Part shown: positions 50,122-61,033 of the stretch, one piece after another
How positions within the stretch are numbered: position 1 is the first letter of the stretch
Layout of the letters: every line of letters begins with the position of its first letter
NCBI RefSeq assembly: GCF_000284035.1
Contig: NC_016887.1
Coordinates: 4,898,001 to 4,962,000, forward strand
Source: Nocardia cyriacigeorgica GUH-2
GTDB lineage: Bacteria > Actinomycetota > Actinomycetes > Mycobacteriales > Mycobacteriaceae
DNA length: 64,000 nucleotides
Direction of reading: 5' to 3'
The notes under the pieces: model-generated
What the model saw: the letters and a program-made list of their open reading frames with translations, nothing else
Databases searched by the model: none
Told to the model about the DNA's origin: nothing
Program-made: the position numbers and the translations under genes

Positions 50122-51567
50122 TCAGGCGCTCTGGTCCGTCTCCGGGGCCAGCAGCTTCTTCTGTACCTTGCCCATCGCGTTGCGGGGCAGGGATTCGACG
50201 ACGTGGATCTCTCGGGGGCGTTTGTGATTCGACAGTTCCCGGGCCACGAACTCGATCAGTTCTGATCCGTCCGGCCGGGCCATTCCTGCGCGCGCGACAA
50301 CGTAAGCGACGATTCGCTGCCCCAAATCGGGATCAGGCGCACCGACCACCGCCGCTTCCGCGATCGCGGGATGCCCGAGCAATGTCGTCTCGATTTCGCC
50401 GGCACCGACGCGGAAACCGCCGGTCTTGATGAGGTCCACCGACTTCCGGCCGACGATGCGGTGGTATCCCCCGGGGTCGATGACCGCGACATCACCGGTG
50501 TCGAACCAGCCGTCGCTCCAGCATTCCGCCGTCGCGTCCGGGCGGTTGAGGTAGCCGTCGAACAGCATCGGGCCGCGGACCTGGAGGCCGCCGATGCTCT
50601 CGCCGTCGTGCGGGACGGGGGCGCCGGATTCGTCGCGGAGGCGGGTTTCCACGCCGCGGACGGGGCGGCCGACCCAGCCGGGGCGGCGTTCGCCGTCGGC
50701 TCGGGTGGACAGGGTGATCATGGTTTCGCTCATGCCGTAGCGCTCGACCGGGGCGTGGCCGGTGAGTTCGGCCAGGCGCTCGAAGACCGGGACCGGCAGC
50801 GGGGCGCTGCCGGAGACGAGCAGGCGGGCGTCGGCCAATTTCTTGGCGGCGTCAGGGTTTTCGGCGATCCGGGACCACACGGTCGGGACGCCGAAGTAGA
50901 GGGTTCCTGGTGCGTCCGCGTAAGCCTCGGGGGTGGGCTTGCCGGTGTGGATGAGCGGGCTGCCGACGCGCAGCGCGCCGAGGACGCCGAGGATCAGGCC
51001 GTGCACATGGAACAGCGGAAGGCCGTGCACCAGAACGTCGTCGGCGGTCCACGACCAGGCTTCGGCGAGGGCGTCGAGGCCGGCGGCGATGGCGCCGCGG
51101 CTGAGCATCACACCCTTGGGCAGGCCTGTGGTGCCGGAGGTGTAGAGCACGAAGGCCGTTGCCGCCGGGTCGGGTTCGGGGTAGGTGTGCCACGACCTGG
51201 CATGCAGCCGCACCGGGACCACCGGCAGCTCGGTGCCCTCCGGCGCCTCGCCGAGCCAGGCCTGGGCGCCGGAATCGGCCAGGATATGGGCGGATTCGGC
51301 GGTCCCGGCATCCGGCGGCACGGGCACCACGGTGACGCCGGCGATCAGGCAGCCGACCACGGCGAGCACGGTGGTCGCGGTGGGCCGCGCCAGCACCGCC
51401 ACCCGGTCGGCACGGGCGATGCGCTCGGCCACCGAGGTCGCGGCCCCGAGCAGATCGCTGCGGGACAACCGCACGCCGTCGATGGTGACGGCATCGGGAA
51501 TGTCGGCACCCGCCGCGACGGCGAGCGGATCCAGGGAGCGGAGCAGCAGCGGCGGACCGTAAGGCAT
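50122..51567 (-). CDS. fadD36: acyl-CoA synthetase, FadD36 type
   Basis: This 481-aa adenylate-forming enzyme is shorter than long-chain FadDs. It has P-loop LYTSGTTGLPKG, VERYGMSETMI, WFDTGDVAVIDPGGYHRIVGRKS, the hinge, and C-terminal Lys motif LPRNAMGKVQKK. Length and the HVHGLILGVLGAL block resemble malonyl/methylmalonyl-CoA synthetases and M. tuberculosis FadD36 (Rv1193). The substrate may be a short-chain or dicarboxylic acid. It is convergent with the lipoprotein gene (4-bp gap). Confidence 0.82.
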   Translation of the reverse strand: MPYGPPLLLRSLDPLAVAAGADIPDAVTIDGVRLSRSDLLGAATSVAERIARADRVAVLARPTATTVLAVVGCLIAGVTVVPVPPDAGTAESAHILADSGAQAWLGEAPEGTELPVVPVRLHARSWHTYPEPDPAATAFVLYTSGTTGLPKGVMLSRGAIAAGLDALAEAWSWTADDVLVHGLPLFHVHGLILGVLGALRVGSPLIHTGKPTPEAYADAPGTLYFGVPTVWSRIAENPDAAKKLADARLLVSGSAPLPVPVFERLAELTGHAPVERYGMSETMITLSTRADGERRPGWVGRPVRGVETRLRDESGAPVPHDGESIGGLQVRGPMLFDGYLNRPDATAECWSDGWFDTGDVAVIDPGGYHRIVGRKSVDLIKTGGFRVGAGEIETTLLGHPAIAEAAVVGAPDPDLGQRIVAYVVARAGMARPDGSELIEFVARELSNHKRPREIHVVESLPRNAMGKVQKKLLAPETDQSA

Positions 51568-51660
51568 CCGCCCACGCTACCCGGCGGGAGCTGCGCGCCC
51601 AGAGCAGGCAGTGCTACCGCTCCGATCGCCCGCACACCGTTGACACCCCCGATGACGCGG

Positions 51661-51687
51661 TGAGAAAGTAGTTGTACAACCTTCTCA
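51661..51687. promoter_or_regulatory. TetR-type operator upstream of the first mpaB-like gene
   Basis: This 27-bp dyad has outer half sites TGAGAA and TTCTCA, and its two arms match at 10 of 13 positions. It ends 21 bp before ATG 51708. It has the same length and the same outer half sites as the element at 53293-53319, which precedes the paralogue. Confidence 0.7.
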
Positions 51688-51707
51688 ACGTCGAGATGGG
51701 GTCCACG

Positions 51708-52559
51708 ATGACCAGCACTTCGCGCGCCGGCACCGAGTCGCGCACCGGGGAATTCGACATCCGGCGGCATATCGACGGTTCCGCCGCACTCTTCGGCGCG
51801 GCCGCCAATGTCATCATGCAGCTGAGCCATCCGGCCGTCGGCTGGGGCGTGCTGGAGAGCCCGGTGGACAGCGGCAAAATCCTGCTGCATCCGGTCAAAC
51901 GCACCCGCACCACGCTCACCTATCTGGCCGTGGCCATGCTCGGCACCGACGACGAACGCGCCGCCTATCGCGCGGCCGTCGACCGCTCGCATCGCCCGGT
52001 GCGCTCCACCGAGTCCAGCCCGGTGCGCTACAACGCCTTCGATCCGCGCCTGCAATTGTGGGTGGCGGCCTGCCTGTACTGGGGTGGGCGCGATCTGCAC
52101 GACCGCCTGCACGGCCCGATGGACGACGCCGATGCCGACGCCTTCTACCGCTACGCCGCCCGCCTCGGCACCACCCTCCAGATGCCCGAGCACCTGTGGC
52201 CGGCCGACCGCGTCGCCTTCGAGCGCTATTGGACCGAGAACTTGGCCCGCACCTTCATCGATCCGCCGGTGCGCGACATGTTGAACGCCATCGTCGACCT
52301 GAAGATGTTCCCGCGCTCGATGCGGTTGCGGCCGGTGCTGCGATTCCACCGTTTCGTCACCGCCGGACTGCTCCCGCCGCACCTGCGCGAACAGATGGGC
52401 ATGTCGTGGAGTGCGGAGGACGAGCGCAAGCTGAGCCGTTTGCTGCGCGGAGTCGGCGCGATCGAGGCCCGCCTGCCGGTGGCAGTGCGAACCTTCCCGG
52501 TCAACGCTTTCCTGGCCGATATGCGGCTGCGGCGCCGCCTGGGCAGGCCGCTGGTCTAG
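51708..52559 (+). CDS. MpaB/DUF2236-family oxygenase-like protein (copy 1)
   Basis: This 283-aa protein is of the DUF2236 group, which includes the heme oxygenase MpaB' and latex-clearing protein Lcp. Conserved blocks are NVIMQLSHPAVGWGVLES, RTRTTLTYLAVAM, DRSHRPVRS, YNAFDPRLQLWVAACLYWG and HLWPADRVAFERYW. These include the Arg/Lys-Thr and His candidates for heme binding. There is no signal peptide. It is more than half identical to the gene at 53338. ATG 51708 matches the paralogue's start context (GATGACC). Heme dependence and substrate are unverified. Confidence 0.82.
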   Translation: MTSTSRAGTESRTGEFDIRRHIDGSAALFGAAANVIMQLSHPAVGWGVLESPVDSGKILLHPVKRTRTTLTYLAVAMLGTDDERAAYRAAVDRSHRPVRSTESSPVRYNAFDPRLQLWVAACLYWGGRDLHDRLHGPMDDADADAFYRYAARLGTTLQMPEHLWPADRVAFERYWTENLARTFIDPPVRDMLNAIVDLKMFPRSMRLRPVLRFHRFVTAGLLPPHLREQMGMSWSAEDERKLSRLLRGVGAIEARLPVAVRTFPVNAFLADMRLRRRLGRPLV

Positions 52560-52578
52560 GCGCTCATCGGGCCGGTGT

Positions 52579-53205
52579 TCAGGGGATGCGGAACGAGACC
52601 ACCACGTGGTCGCGGGCGAATTCCCGTGCGGCCGCGTCGTCGTCGAGCGGGATCACCGTCTGCGGGGTGAGCGCCAGCGACAGCGCGGTCCTGGCGATCA
52701 TCTCCGCCAGCGGCAGCGGATCGTAGTCGGGCAGTTTGCCTTCGCGCTGCAACCGGGTGATGAACTCCGCGACGTAATCGCGGCCGAGTTCGATCACCGG
52801 CGCGCCCTTGACCGTCAGGTACGGCAGCACGGTCTCCGGTTCGGTCTGCAACAGCCGGTCCAGCAGTTTGTTGCCGCGCAGTCCGTCGAGGAAGGCCACG
52901 AACAGTTCGACGATCTGGTCCTCGGCGCCGGCGTCACGCTCGATCTGGCGCTGCACCGCGGCGTCGACACCGTCGATGAACTCGCGCGTCTGCTGCAACC
53001 CGACGGCCTGGATCAGATCGGTCTTGCCCGCGAAGCGCCGGTACAGCGTCGCCAGCGACAGCCCGCCGCGCCGGGCCACCTCACCCATGCTGGTGCGCTT
53101 GATGCCGAAGTCCAGGAAGGCCAGCAGCGCCGCGGACAGCACGGTTTGATCCTGATCCTTGCGCTGGGTCCGCACCAGCGGCAGCAGATCGGCCAGCGCC
53201 GCCAT
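52579..53205 (-). CDS. TetR-family regulator between the two mpaB-like genes
   Basis: This 208-aa regulator has the HTH TVLSAALLAFLDFGIKRTSMGEVARRGGLSLATLYRRFAGKTDLIQAV at residues about 20-67. A helical ligand-binding domain follows. GGAGG lies 8 nt before ATG 53205. It is convergent with mpaB copy 1 (19-bp gap) and divergent from copy 2. The 27-bp palindromes before both copies are its likely operators; the one at 53293 lies between it and copy 2, so autoregulation is possible. Confidence 0.9.
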   Translation of the reverse strand: MAALADLLPLVRTQRKDQDQTVLSAALLAFLDFGIKRTSMGEVARRGGLSLATLYRRFAGKTDLIQAVGLQQTREFIDGVDAAVQRQIERDAGAEDQIVELFVAFLDGLRGNKLLDRLLQTEPETVLPYLTVKGAPVIELGRDYVAEFITRLQREGKLPDYDPLPLAEMIARTALSLALTPQTVIPLDDDAAAREFARDHVVVSFRIP

Positions 53206-53292
53206 ATCGGGCACCTCCGCAAGAGTCGGCGAAACAATGACTGACCAAGCATTGCATAGTTTCAGCGTCGATTGACACACGACGTGAGCAAA

Positions 53293-53319
53293 TGAGAAGG
53301 TTTGCGCGTAACCTTCTCA
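53293..53319. promoter_or_regulatory. TetR-type operator upstream of the second mpaB-like gene
   Basis: Perfect 10-bp arms TGAGAAGGTT and AACCTTCTCA are separated by 7 bp, ending 19 bp before ATG 53338. A TTGACA hexamer at 53272-53277 lies just upstream, so a bound repressor would cover the -10 region. Confidence 0.75.
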
Positions 53320-53337
53320 CCGGAAGTGAGGTCAACG

Positions 53338-54198
53338 ATGACCGCTGTCGCGCCCGCCACCCCCGGCGGACCCGTCCCAGCGCCACCGGCGGATTTCGTC
53401 GTCGAGGATTACATCGACGGCGTCTCGGCCTTTCTCGGCGGCACCGCCAACGTCATCATGCAGCTGGGCCTGCGCCCGGTCGCCTACGGGGTGCTGGAAA
53501 GCGACGTCGACAGCGGCAAGGTGATGGTGCACCCGCTCAAGCGCCTGCGCACCACGCTCACCTATCTGGCGGTGGCGATGATGGGCAGCGAGGCCGAACG
53601 CGCCGCCTACCGCGAGGCCGTCAACGGCTCGCATCGCAGCATCCGGTCCAAGCCGTCGAGCCCGGTGAAGTACAACGCCTTCGATCCGAACCTGCAATTG
53701 TGGGTGGCGGCCTGCCTGTACTGGGGTTTCGCCGACATGCTCGACAAGCTGCGCGGCGGTATCGACGACGACGCCGCCGACGCCTTCTACCAGCACAGCG
53801 TCCGCCTCGGCGCCACTTTGCAGATGCGGCCGGAGATGTGGCCGGCCGACCGCGCGGCCTTCGCCGACTTCTGGGCGAAGAACCTGGCCGCCACCGCGAT
53901 CGACCCGGTGGTGCGCGACTACTTCAACGACCTCATCGACCTGAAGATGATGCCGCGCGCGGTGCAGGTAATGTTCGGCCGCTTCCAGCGGTTCGTCGTC
54001 ACCGGTGTGCTGCCGTGGCATCTGCGCCGGGAGATGGGCATGCGCTGGTCGGCCCGCGATCAGCGCCGCTTCGATCGGCTGATGCGGATGATCGGCGCGG
54101 TCGTCACCCGGCTGCCCGCGCCGGCCCGGATGTTCCCGCTGAATTTCTACCTGTGGGATCTGCGCCGTCGCATGCGCAAGGGCCTGCCGCTGGTGTGA
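53338..54198 (+). CDS. MpaB/DUF2236-family oxygenase-like protein (copy 2)
   Basis: This 286-aa paralogue of the 51708 gene has ANVIMQLGLRPVAYGVLES, RLRTTLTYLAVAMMG, NGSHRSIRS, YNAFDPNLQLWVAACLYWG and EMWPADRAAFADFW. The N-terminal 20 residues are Pro/Ala-rich. GAGG lies a few bases before ATG 53338. A 57-nt stretch (53671-53727) is nearly identical in DNA to copy 1. It is controlled by the shared operator. The stop codon abuts the convergent putB stop (TGA-TCA). Function is inferred only from family. Confidence 0.82.
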   Translation: MTAVAPATPGGPVPAPPADFVVEDYIDGVSAFLGGTANVIMQLGLRPVAYGVLESDVDSGKVMVHPLKRLRTTLTYLAVAMMGSEAERAAYREAVNGSHRSIRSKPSSPVKYNAFDPNLQLWVAACLYWGFADMLDKLRGGIDDDAADAFYQHSVRLGATLQMRPEMWPADRAAFADFWAKNLAATAIDPVVRDYFNDLIDLKMMPRAVQVMFGRFQRFVVTGVLPWHLRREMGMRWSARDQRRFDRLMRMIGAVVTRLPAPARMFPLNFYLWDLRRRMRKGLPLV

Positions 54199-55145
54199 TC
54201 AGCGGCCGGTGAGGGCGCGCAGGAAGAATCCCAGGTTGGCCGGTCGCTCGGCCAGCCTGCGCATGAGGTAGCCGTACCACTGGTCGCCGTAGGGCACATA
54301 CACCCGCATGGTGTTGCCCGCGGCGGCGATGCGGGCCTGCTCGTCCTCGCGGATGCCGTAGAGCATCTGATATTCGACATCGCCCGCGCCACGTCCGGTA
54401 TCGGCGAGCAGCCAGTCGGCGGCGGCGATCATCTCCGGATCGTGCGAGGCCACCATCGGGTAGCCCTCGCCGCGCATCAGCACCTCCAGGCAGCGCCGGT
54501 AGGAGGCGTCGACCTCGTCGCGGTGCTGATAGGCCACCTCGTCGGGTTCCCGATAGGCGCCCTTGCACAACCGGATCCGCGAACCGGGGCCCGCGAAATC
54601 CCGGCAGTCGGCCTCGGTGCGGCGCAGATAGGCCTGCAATACCGTGCCCAGCCAGGGGAATTCGTCGCGCAGTTCGGCGACCGTGGCGAGGGTGGCGTCG
54701 GTGGTGGTGTGGTCCTCGGCGTCGACGGTGACCCAGATGCCGGCCTGCACCGCCTTGGTGCACAGGGTCCGCAGATTCTCGGTGGCGATGGCGGGGCCGT
54801 CGTCGGGCAGGGCTTGTCCGAGCGCCGACAGTTTCACCGACACCTCGAGCGGTGCTGCACCGGCCGGTCCGAGCGAAACATCCAGCGCCGACAGGTCATT
54901 GAGCAGCGATAGGTACTCCGCCACCGCCGCGTCGGCCTGCGCCCGGTCGGTGGTGTTCTCGCCGAGATAGTCCACGCTCACCGCCCGTCCGCTCGCCAGC
55001 AGTTGCCTGGCCACGCCGATCAGCTCGGCCCTGGTCTCGCCCGCCACGAAGCGCCGCACGATATCGGCGGTCACCGGAGTGCCGGTGACCAGCCGCTTCA
55101 TCCGCGGCGACCCGGCCGCGGCGAGGATGGCGGGCCGTAGCGGGT

Positions 55146-55149
<4 letters not shown>
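54199..55149 (-). CDS. putB: proline dehydrogenase
   Basis: This 316-aa monofunctional FAD proline dehydrogenase (beta/alpha barrel) has LEVSVKLSALG, VTVDAEDHTTTDATL, QAYLRRTEADC, RLCKGAYREPDEVAYQ, VASHDPEMI and EYQMLYGIREDEQ. It oxidises proline to pyrroline-5-carboxylate. The ATG overlaps the pruA stop by 4 bp, so the two steps are made together. Rv1188 is the homologue. Confidence 0.94.
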
Positions 55150-56786
<1,637 letters not shown>

Positions 56787-56870
56787 AACCCAGGCTAACT
56801 CCGGCACGCTGCGCAGCGCAGAAACCACGCCCACCTGCACCGCAGCAGTTTGCCGGGTGGCGTCGGCGGG

Positions 56871-58007
56871 TCAGCCAGCGGCGAGGCGGGCGGCTGCGGC
56901 CGCGATCCGTTCGTCGGTGGCCGTCAGGGCGATGCGCACGTGCTTGGCACCGGCCGGGCCGTAGAAATCACCGGGCGCGGCGAGAATGCCGTGTTCGGCG
57001 AGCCAGTCGAGCGTGCTGCGGCACTCTTCATCGCGGGTGGACCACAGGTACAGGCCCGCCTCGGAGTGATCGATGCGGAATCCGGCGGCCAGCAGGGCGG
57101 TGCGCAGCGTGTCGCGGCGGGCGCGGTACCGCTCACGCTGCTGGTTCTCGTGAGTGTCGTCGCCGAGTGCGGCCGTCATCGCGGCCTGGATCGGGAAGGG
57201 CACCATCATCCCGGAGTGCTTGCGCACCTCGAGCAGTTCGGCGATCAGGTCCGCGTCGCCGGTCACGAAGCCGGCACGGTAGCTGGCCAGGTTCGACGTC
57301 TTCGACAGCGAATGCACCGCGAGCAGGCCGGTGTGGTCGCCGTCGCAGACCTGCGGGTCGAGCACCGAGACGGCCCGGCCTTCCCAGCTCAGCCCCAGGT
57401 AGCACTCGTCGGAGACGACGATGGCGCCGCGCTCGCGGGCGAACGCGACCACCTTGCGCAGATGCTCGACGCCGAGCACCTTGCCGGTCGGGTTCGACGG
57501 CGAGTTGAGATAGATCAGCGCGGGCGACTGCGGACCCAGCTGGGTCAGCCCGTCGGCGCGGGCGATCCGGGTGTGGGCCAGCAGCGCGCCCACCTCGTAG
57601 GTCGGGTAGGCGACCTCGGGAATCACCACCAGATCGCCGGCGCCGAGGCCGAGCAGCCGGGGCAGCCCGGCGATCAGTTCCTTGGTGCCGATCGCCGGCA
57701 GCACCGCCGCCGGATCGATCCCGGTGATCCCGTACCGGCGGGCCAGCGCCGCGACCGCCGCCTCACGCAGCGCGGTGGTGCCGTGCGTGGTGGGGTAGCC
57801 GGGGACCTGCGCGACCGAGCTCAGAGCCTCGCGGATCAGCGGGTCGACCGGATCGACCGGCGTACCGACCGACAGATCGACGATCCCGTCCGGATGCGCG
57901 GCGGCCTTCGCCTTCGCGCCCGCGATGGTGTCCCACGGGAAATCCGGAAGCAGTGAACTGACCCGCACCCGGGCCGCATGACCGGTACTCGACAAGCCAG
58001 TGCTCAC
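56871..58007 (-). CDS. dapC: succinyldiaminopimelate transaminase DapC
   Basis: This 378-aa class I/II PLP aminotransferase has VDLSVGTPVDPVDPLI, TTHGTTALREA, YLNSPSNPTGKVLG, VSDECYLGLSWEG and the PLP Lys in HSLSKTSNLASYRAGF. It aminates N-succinyl-2-amino-6-ketopimelate in DAP synthesis (Rv1178 counterpart). GTG 58007 overlaps the stop of the ferredoxin gene (GTGA), a coupling conserved with Rv1177-Rv1178. No separate promoter is evident, so it depends on fdxC transcription. Confidence 0.9.
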   Translation of the reverse strand: MSTGLSSTGHAARVRVSSLLPDFPWDTIAGAKAKAAAHPDGIVDLSVGTPVDPVDPLIREALSSVAQVPGYPTTHGTTALREAAVAALARRYGITGIDPAAVLPAIGTKELIAGLPRLLGLGAGDLVVIPEVAYPTYEVGALLAHTRIARADGLTQLGPQSPALIYLNSPSNPTGKVLGVEHLRKVVAFARERGAIVVSDECYLGLSWEGRAVSVLDPQVCDGDHTGLLAVHSLSKTSNLASYRAGFVTGDADLIAELLEVRKHSGMMVPFPIQAAMTAALGDDTHENQQRERYRARRDTLRTALLAAGFRIDHSEAGLYLWSTRDEECRSTLDWLAEHGILAAPGDFYGPAGAKHVRIALTATDERIAAAAARLAAG

Positions 58008-58327
58008 TCAGCGGCCATGGGCGGCAGTTCCTTGATGAACGGCGGGTCGTAGTCGACCTTGCCCACCTTGGTCGCACCGCCGGGCGAACCCAGCTCGTCG
58101 AAGAAGTCGACGTTGGCGTTGATGTAGCCGCTCCACTGATCCGGGGTGTCGTCTTCGTAGAAGATCGCCTCGACCGGGCAGACCGGCTCACACGCACCAC
58201 AGTCCACGCACTCGTCGGGTTGGATGTACAGCATGCGAGCGCCCTCGTAGATGCAATCCACGGGGCATTCCTCGATGCACGCCTTGTCCTTCACGTCAAC
58301 GCACGGTTCAGCGATGATGTACGGCAC
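58004..58327 (-). CDS. fdxC: 7Fe ferredoxin FdxC
   Basis: This 107-aa ferredoxin has the [3Fe-4S] site Cys9-x7-Cys17-x3-Cys21-Pro and the [4Fe-4S] site CVDCGACEPVCP. A C-terminal extension is typical of Azotobacter-type 7Fe ferredoxins of mycolata. It transfers electrons, for example to P450s. GTG 58327 has AGGAG 8 nt upstream. It leads the fdxC-dapC pair (GTGA overlap) and lies 110 bp after fbiC. Confidence 0.94.
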   Translation of the reverse strand: MPYIIAEPCVDVKDKACIEECPVDCIYEGARMLYIQPDECVDCGACEPVCPVEAIFYEDDTPDQWSGYINANVDFFDELGSPGGATKVGKVDYDPPFIKELPPMAAE

Positions 58328-58436
58328 TGCCGTTCTCCTAGTCTGTCCTCACCTCGGGGGTACTGCGCCCGGCACAAGTATCCCTGGCGCCTCACACGTT
58401 ACCCTCGGTCAGCCTGCCCTAACTTCGGGCGGTGGC

Positions 58437-61022
58437 TCAGTGGATGGATAGTTCGAGTCCCGCCACGGGCCCGCGACCCGCCGGAACACCATAGGTGGTG
58501 GTGCGTTCGCGGACCGGACGGCCGATGCCCGCGGCGATCTCGGTGAGTTCGGCCACGGTCTTGGCCGAACCGTGTTGTGAGCCGGCCATCCGGGAGATGG
58601 TCTCCTCCATCAGGGTGCCACCGAGATCGTTGGCTCCGCTTTGCAGCATCACCCTGGTTCCGGTGCTACCCAGTTTCACCCAGCTGGTCTGGATGTTGTC
58701 GATGCGCCCGTGCAGCATGATCCGGGCCAGCGCGTGCACCGCCCGGTTGTCCCGGTTGGTCGGCCCGGGCCGCGCCGCCCCTGCCAGGTACAGCGGGGCG
58801 CTCTGATGCACGAACGGCAGCGGCACGAATTCGGTGAAACCGCCGGTGCGGTCCTGGATATCGCGCAACACCCGCAGGTGCCCGACCCAGTGCTGCGGGT
58901 TGTCGACGTGGCCGTACATCATCGTCGAACTCGACCGCACCCCCACCTCGTGCGCGGTGGTGATGACGTCGATCCAGGCCGAGGCAGGCAGTTTGCCCTT
59001 GGTGAGCACCCAGCGCACCTCGTCGTCCAGGATTTCCGCCGCGGTGCCCGGGATGGTGTCGAGCCCGGCCTCCTTCAGGGCCAGCAGCCATTCCCGCACG
59101 CTCTGCCCGCCGCGCGAGGCGCCGTTGACGATCTCCATCGGGCTGAACGCGTGCACGTGCATCGACGGCACCCGTGCCTTCACCGCCCGCACCAGATCCG
59201 CATATCCGGTGACCGGCAGATCGGGGTCGATACCACCCTGCATGCACACCTCGGTGGCGCCGTCGACGTGCGCCTCCCAGGCCCGGTCGGCGACCTCGTC
59301 GGTGCTCAGGGTGAAGGCATCGGCGTCGCCCTTGCGCTGGGCGAACGCGCAGAACCGGCAGCCGGTGTAGCAGATATTGGTGAAGTTGATATTGCGGTTC
59401 ACCACGTAGGTGACCTCGTCGCCGCAGACGTCGCGGCGCAGGCCGTCGGCGAGGGCGGCCACGGCATCCAGGTCGGCGCCGTCGGCGGTCGCCAGGGCCA
59501 GGTATTGCGCGTCGGACAGGCCGGCCGGGTCGCGTTCGGCGGCGCGCAGGGCGTCGAGCACGTCGGCGTCGAGCCGCTGCGGTGCCGCGGCCAGGTCGCG
59601 GGCCTGCTCGCGCACGGTGTCCCAGTCGCCGAAGGCGCTGCCGAGGTCGCTGCGGGTCTCGGTATTGCGGCCATCGGTGTCGATGGCGGTATTGAGGTCG
59701 ACGCGTCCGGCCGACTCCCAGGACTCGTCCGGCTCCTGCCAGGGCAACCCCACCGGAATCGTGTCCGGCCTGGCCAGACCGGTGTCCGGATCGGTGAGCG
59801 CGGCGACGTGCGCGCCGATGCGCGGATCCACCCACGGGTTGCCCGCCAGCACGTACTTCGGATGCGCGGAGGTGCGTTCGACCAGCTCGAATCCGGCGGC
59901 TGCGGTGAGTTCGGCGAGGGTGTCGAGGTTGGGCCAGGGGCGTTCGGGGTTGACGTGATCGGGCGTCACCGGCGACACCCCACCCCAGTCGTCGATACCG
60001 GCGCCGAGCAGCGCGGTGCATTCGGCCTGCGAGACCAGGTTGGGCGGGGCCTGCACCGGGACATCGGGGCCCAGCAGCAGCCTGGTCACCGCGATGGTGG
60101 CCAGGAATTCGTCGATATTCGCATCGGGAGCGTCGCGCATGGCGGTGTCGTCCTTGGCGCGGAAGTTCTGCACGATGACTTCCTGGATGTGCCCGAACGC
60201 CTTGTGCTGCTTGCGAATCGCCATGATCGATTCGGCCCGCTCGGTCATCGTCTCGCCGATACCGACCAGGATGCCGGTGGTGTAGGGCACCGAGAGGCGG
60301 CCGGCATCGGTGATGGCGCGCAGCCGCACCGCCGGATCCTTGTCGGGACTGCCGTAGTGGCAGTTGCCTTTCTCGGTGAACAGCCTGGTGGACGTGGTTT
60401 CCAGCATCATGCCCATGGACTGGGCCACCGGCTTGAGCCGCGAGATCTCCTCCCAGCTCATCACCCCGGGATTCAGGTGCGGCAGCAGGCCGGTCTCCTC
60501 GAGTACCAGGATCGAGACGGCGCGCAGGTAGTCGAGGGTGGAGTCGTAGCCGCGTTCGTCGAGCCACTGCGCGGCCTCCGGCCAGCGGTCCTCCGGCCGG
60601 TCGCCGAGGGTGAACAGCGCCTCCTTACAGCCGAGGGCGGCGCCGCGCCGGGCGATGTCGAGCACCTCGTCCGGCTCCAGGAACATGCCACGGCCCTCGG
60701 CGCGCAGCTTGCCCGGCACCGTGACGAAGGTGCAGTAGTGGCATTTGTCCCGGCACAGATGGGTGAGCGGGATGAAGACGTTGCGCGAATAGGTGATCGT
60801 CTTCGGCCGGCCCGCCGATTCCAAGCCGGCATCACGCACCCTGGCCGCGCTGCGACACAGATCGGCCAGGTCGTCGCCGGTGGCGTGCAACAAGACCGTG
60901 GCCTCGTCGACATTCAGGCTCACCCCGTCACGCGCGCGCCGCAGGGCCCGGCGCATGGCCGACGGGCTCGGCGGTGGGGACGGAACGGTCGGCTCGGGTA
61001 GGTCGATCACGCCCTCGATCAT
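58437..61022 (-). CDS. fbiC: bifunctional FO synthase (7,8-didemethyl-8-hydroxy-5-deazariboflavin synthase)
   Basis: This 861-aa fusion of two radical-SAM enzymes makes the F420 chromophore FO from tyrosine and 5-amino-6-ribitylaminouracil. The N-terminal CofG half has CRDKCHYC (Cys90, 94, 97), and the C-terminal CofH half has CYTGCRFC near residue 550, with NRNINFTNICYTG before it. Both CX3CX2C sites are intact. ATG 61022 is preferred; GTG 61031 is in frame. A strong GGAGGGAGA lies about 20 nt upstream and a 4-codon frame MCGA ends over the ATG, which may couple initiation. Confidence 0.95.
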   Translation of the reverse strand: MIEGVIDLPEPTVPSPPPSPSAMRRALRRARDGVSLNVDEATVLLHATGDDLADLCRSAARVRDAGLESAGRPKTITYSRNVFIPLTHLCRDKCHYCTFVTVPGKLRAEGRGMFLEPDEVLDIARRGAALGCKEALFTLGDRPEDRWPEAAQWLDERGYDSTLDYLRAVSILVLEETGLLPHLNPGVMSWEEISRLKPVAQSMGMMLETTSTRLFTEKGNCHYGSPDKDPAVRLRAITDAGRLSVPYTTGILVGIGETMTERAESIMAIRKQHKAFGHIQEVIVQNFRAKDDTAMRDAPDANIDEFLATIAVTRLLLGPDVPVQAPPNLVSQAECTALLGAGIDDWGGVSPVTPDHVNPERPWPNLDTLAELTAAAGFELVERTSAHPKYVLAGNPWVDPRIGAHVAALTDPDTGLARPDTIPVGLPWQEPDESWESAGRVDLNTAIDTDGRNTETRSDLGSAFGDWDTVREQARDLAAAPQRLDADVLDALRAAERDPAGLSDAQYLALATADGADLDAVAALADGLRRDVCGDEVTYVVNRNINFTNICYTGCRFCAFAQRKGDADAFTLSTDEVADRAWEAHVDGATEVCMQGGIDPDLPVTGYADLVRAVKARVPSMHVHAFSPMEIVNGASRGGQSVREWLLALKEAGLDTIPGTAAEILDDEVRWVLTKGKLPASAWIDVITTAHEVGVRSSSTMMYGHVDNPQHWVGHLRVLRDIQDRTGGFTEFVPLPFVHQSAPLYLAGAARPGPTNRDNRAVHALARIMLHGRIDNIQTSWVKLGSTGTRVMLQSGANDLGGTLMEETISRMAGSQHGSAKTVAELTEIAAGIGRPVRERTTTYGVPAGRGPVAGLELSIH

Positions 61023-61033
61023 GCGCCACACAT
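61019..61033 (-). other. possible 4-codon upstream frame (Met-Cys-Gly-Ala) coupled to fbiC
   Basis: ATG 61033-61031 opens a frame of four codons whose TGA (61021-61019) overlaps the fbiC ATG as ATGA. GGAGGG (61046-61051) is 12 nt upstream. It could set fbiC translation; by length alone it may be chance. Confidence 0.3.

Noticed and set aside
58430..58485. tRNA-like stretch with a D-arm-like GGCTCAGTGGAT and T-arm-like GTTCGAGTCCCGCCAC about 10 bases apart
   Set aside because: No acceptor, D, anticodon or T stem can form, and the bases encode the C-terminus and stop of FbiC. Treated as chance resemblance.
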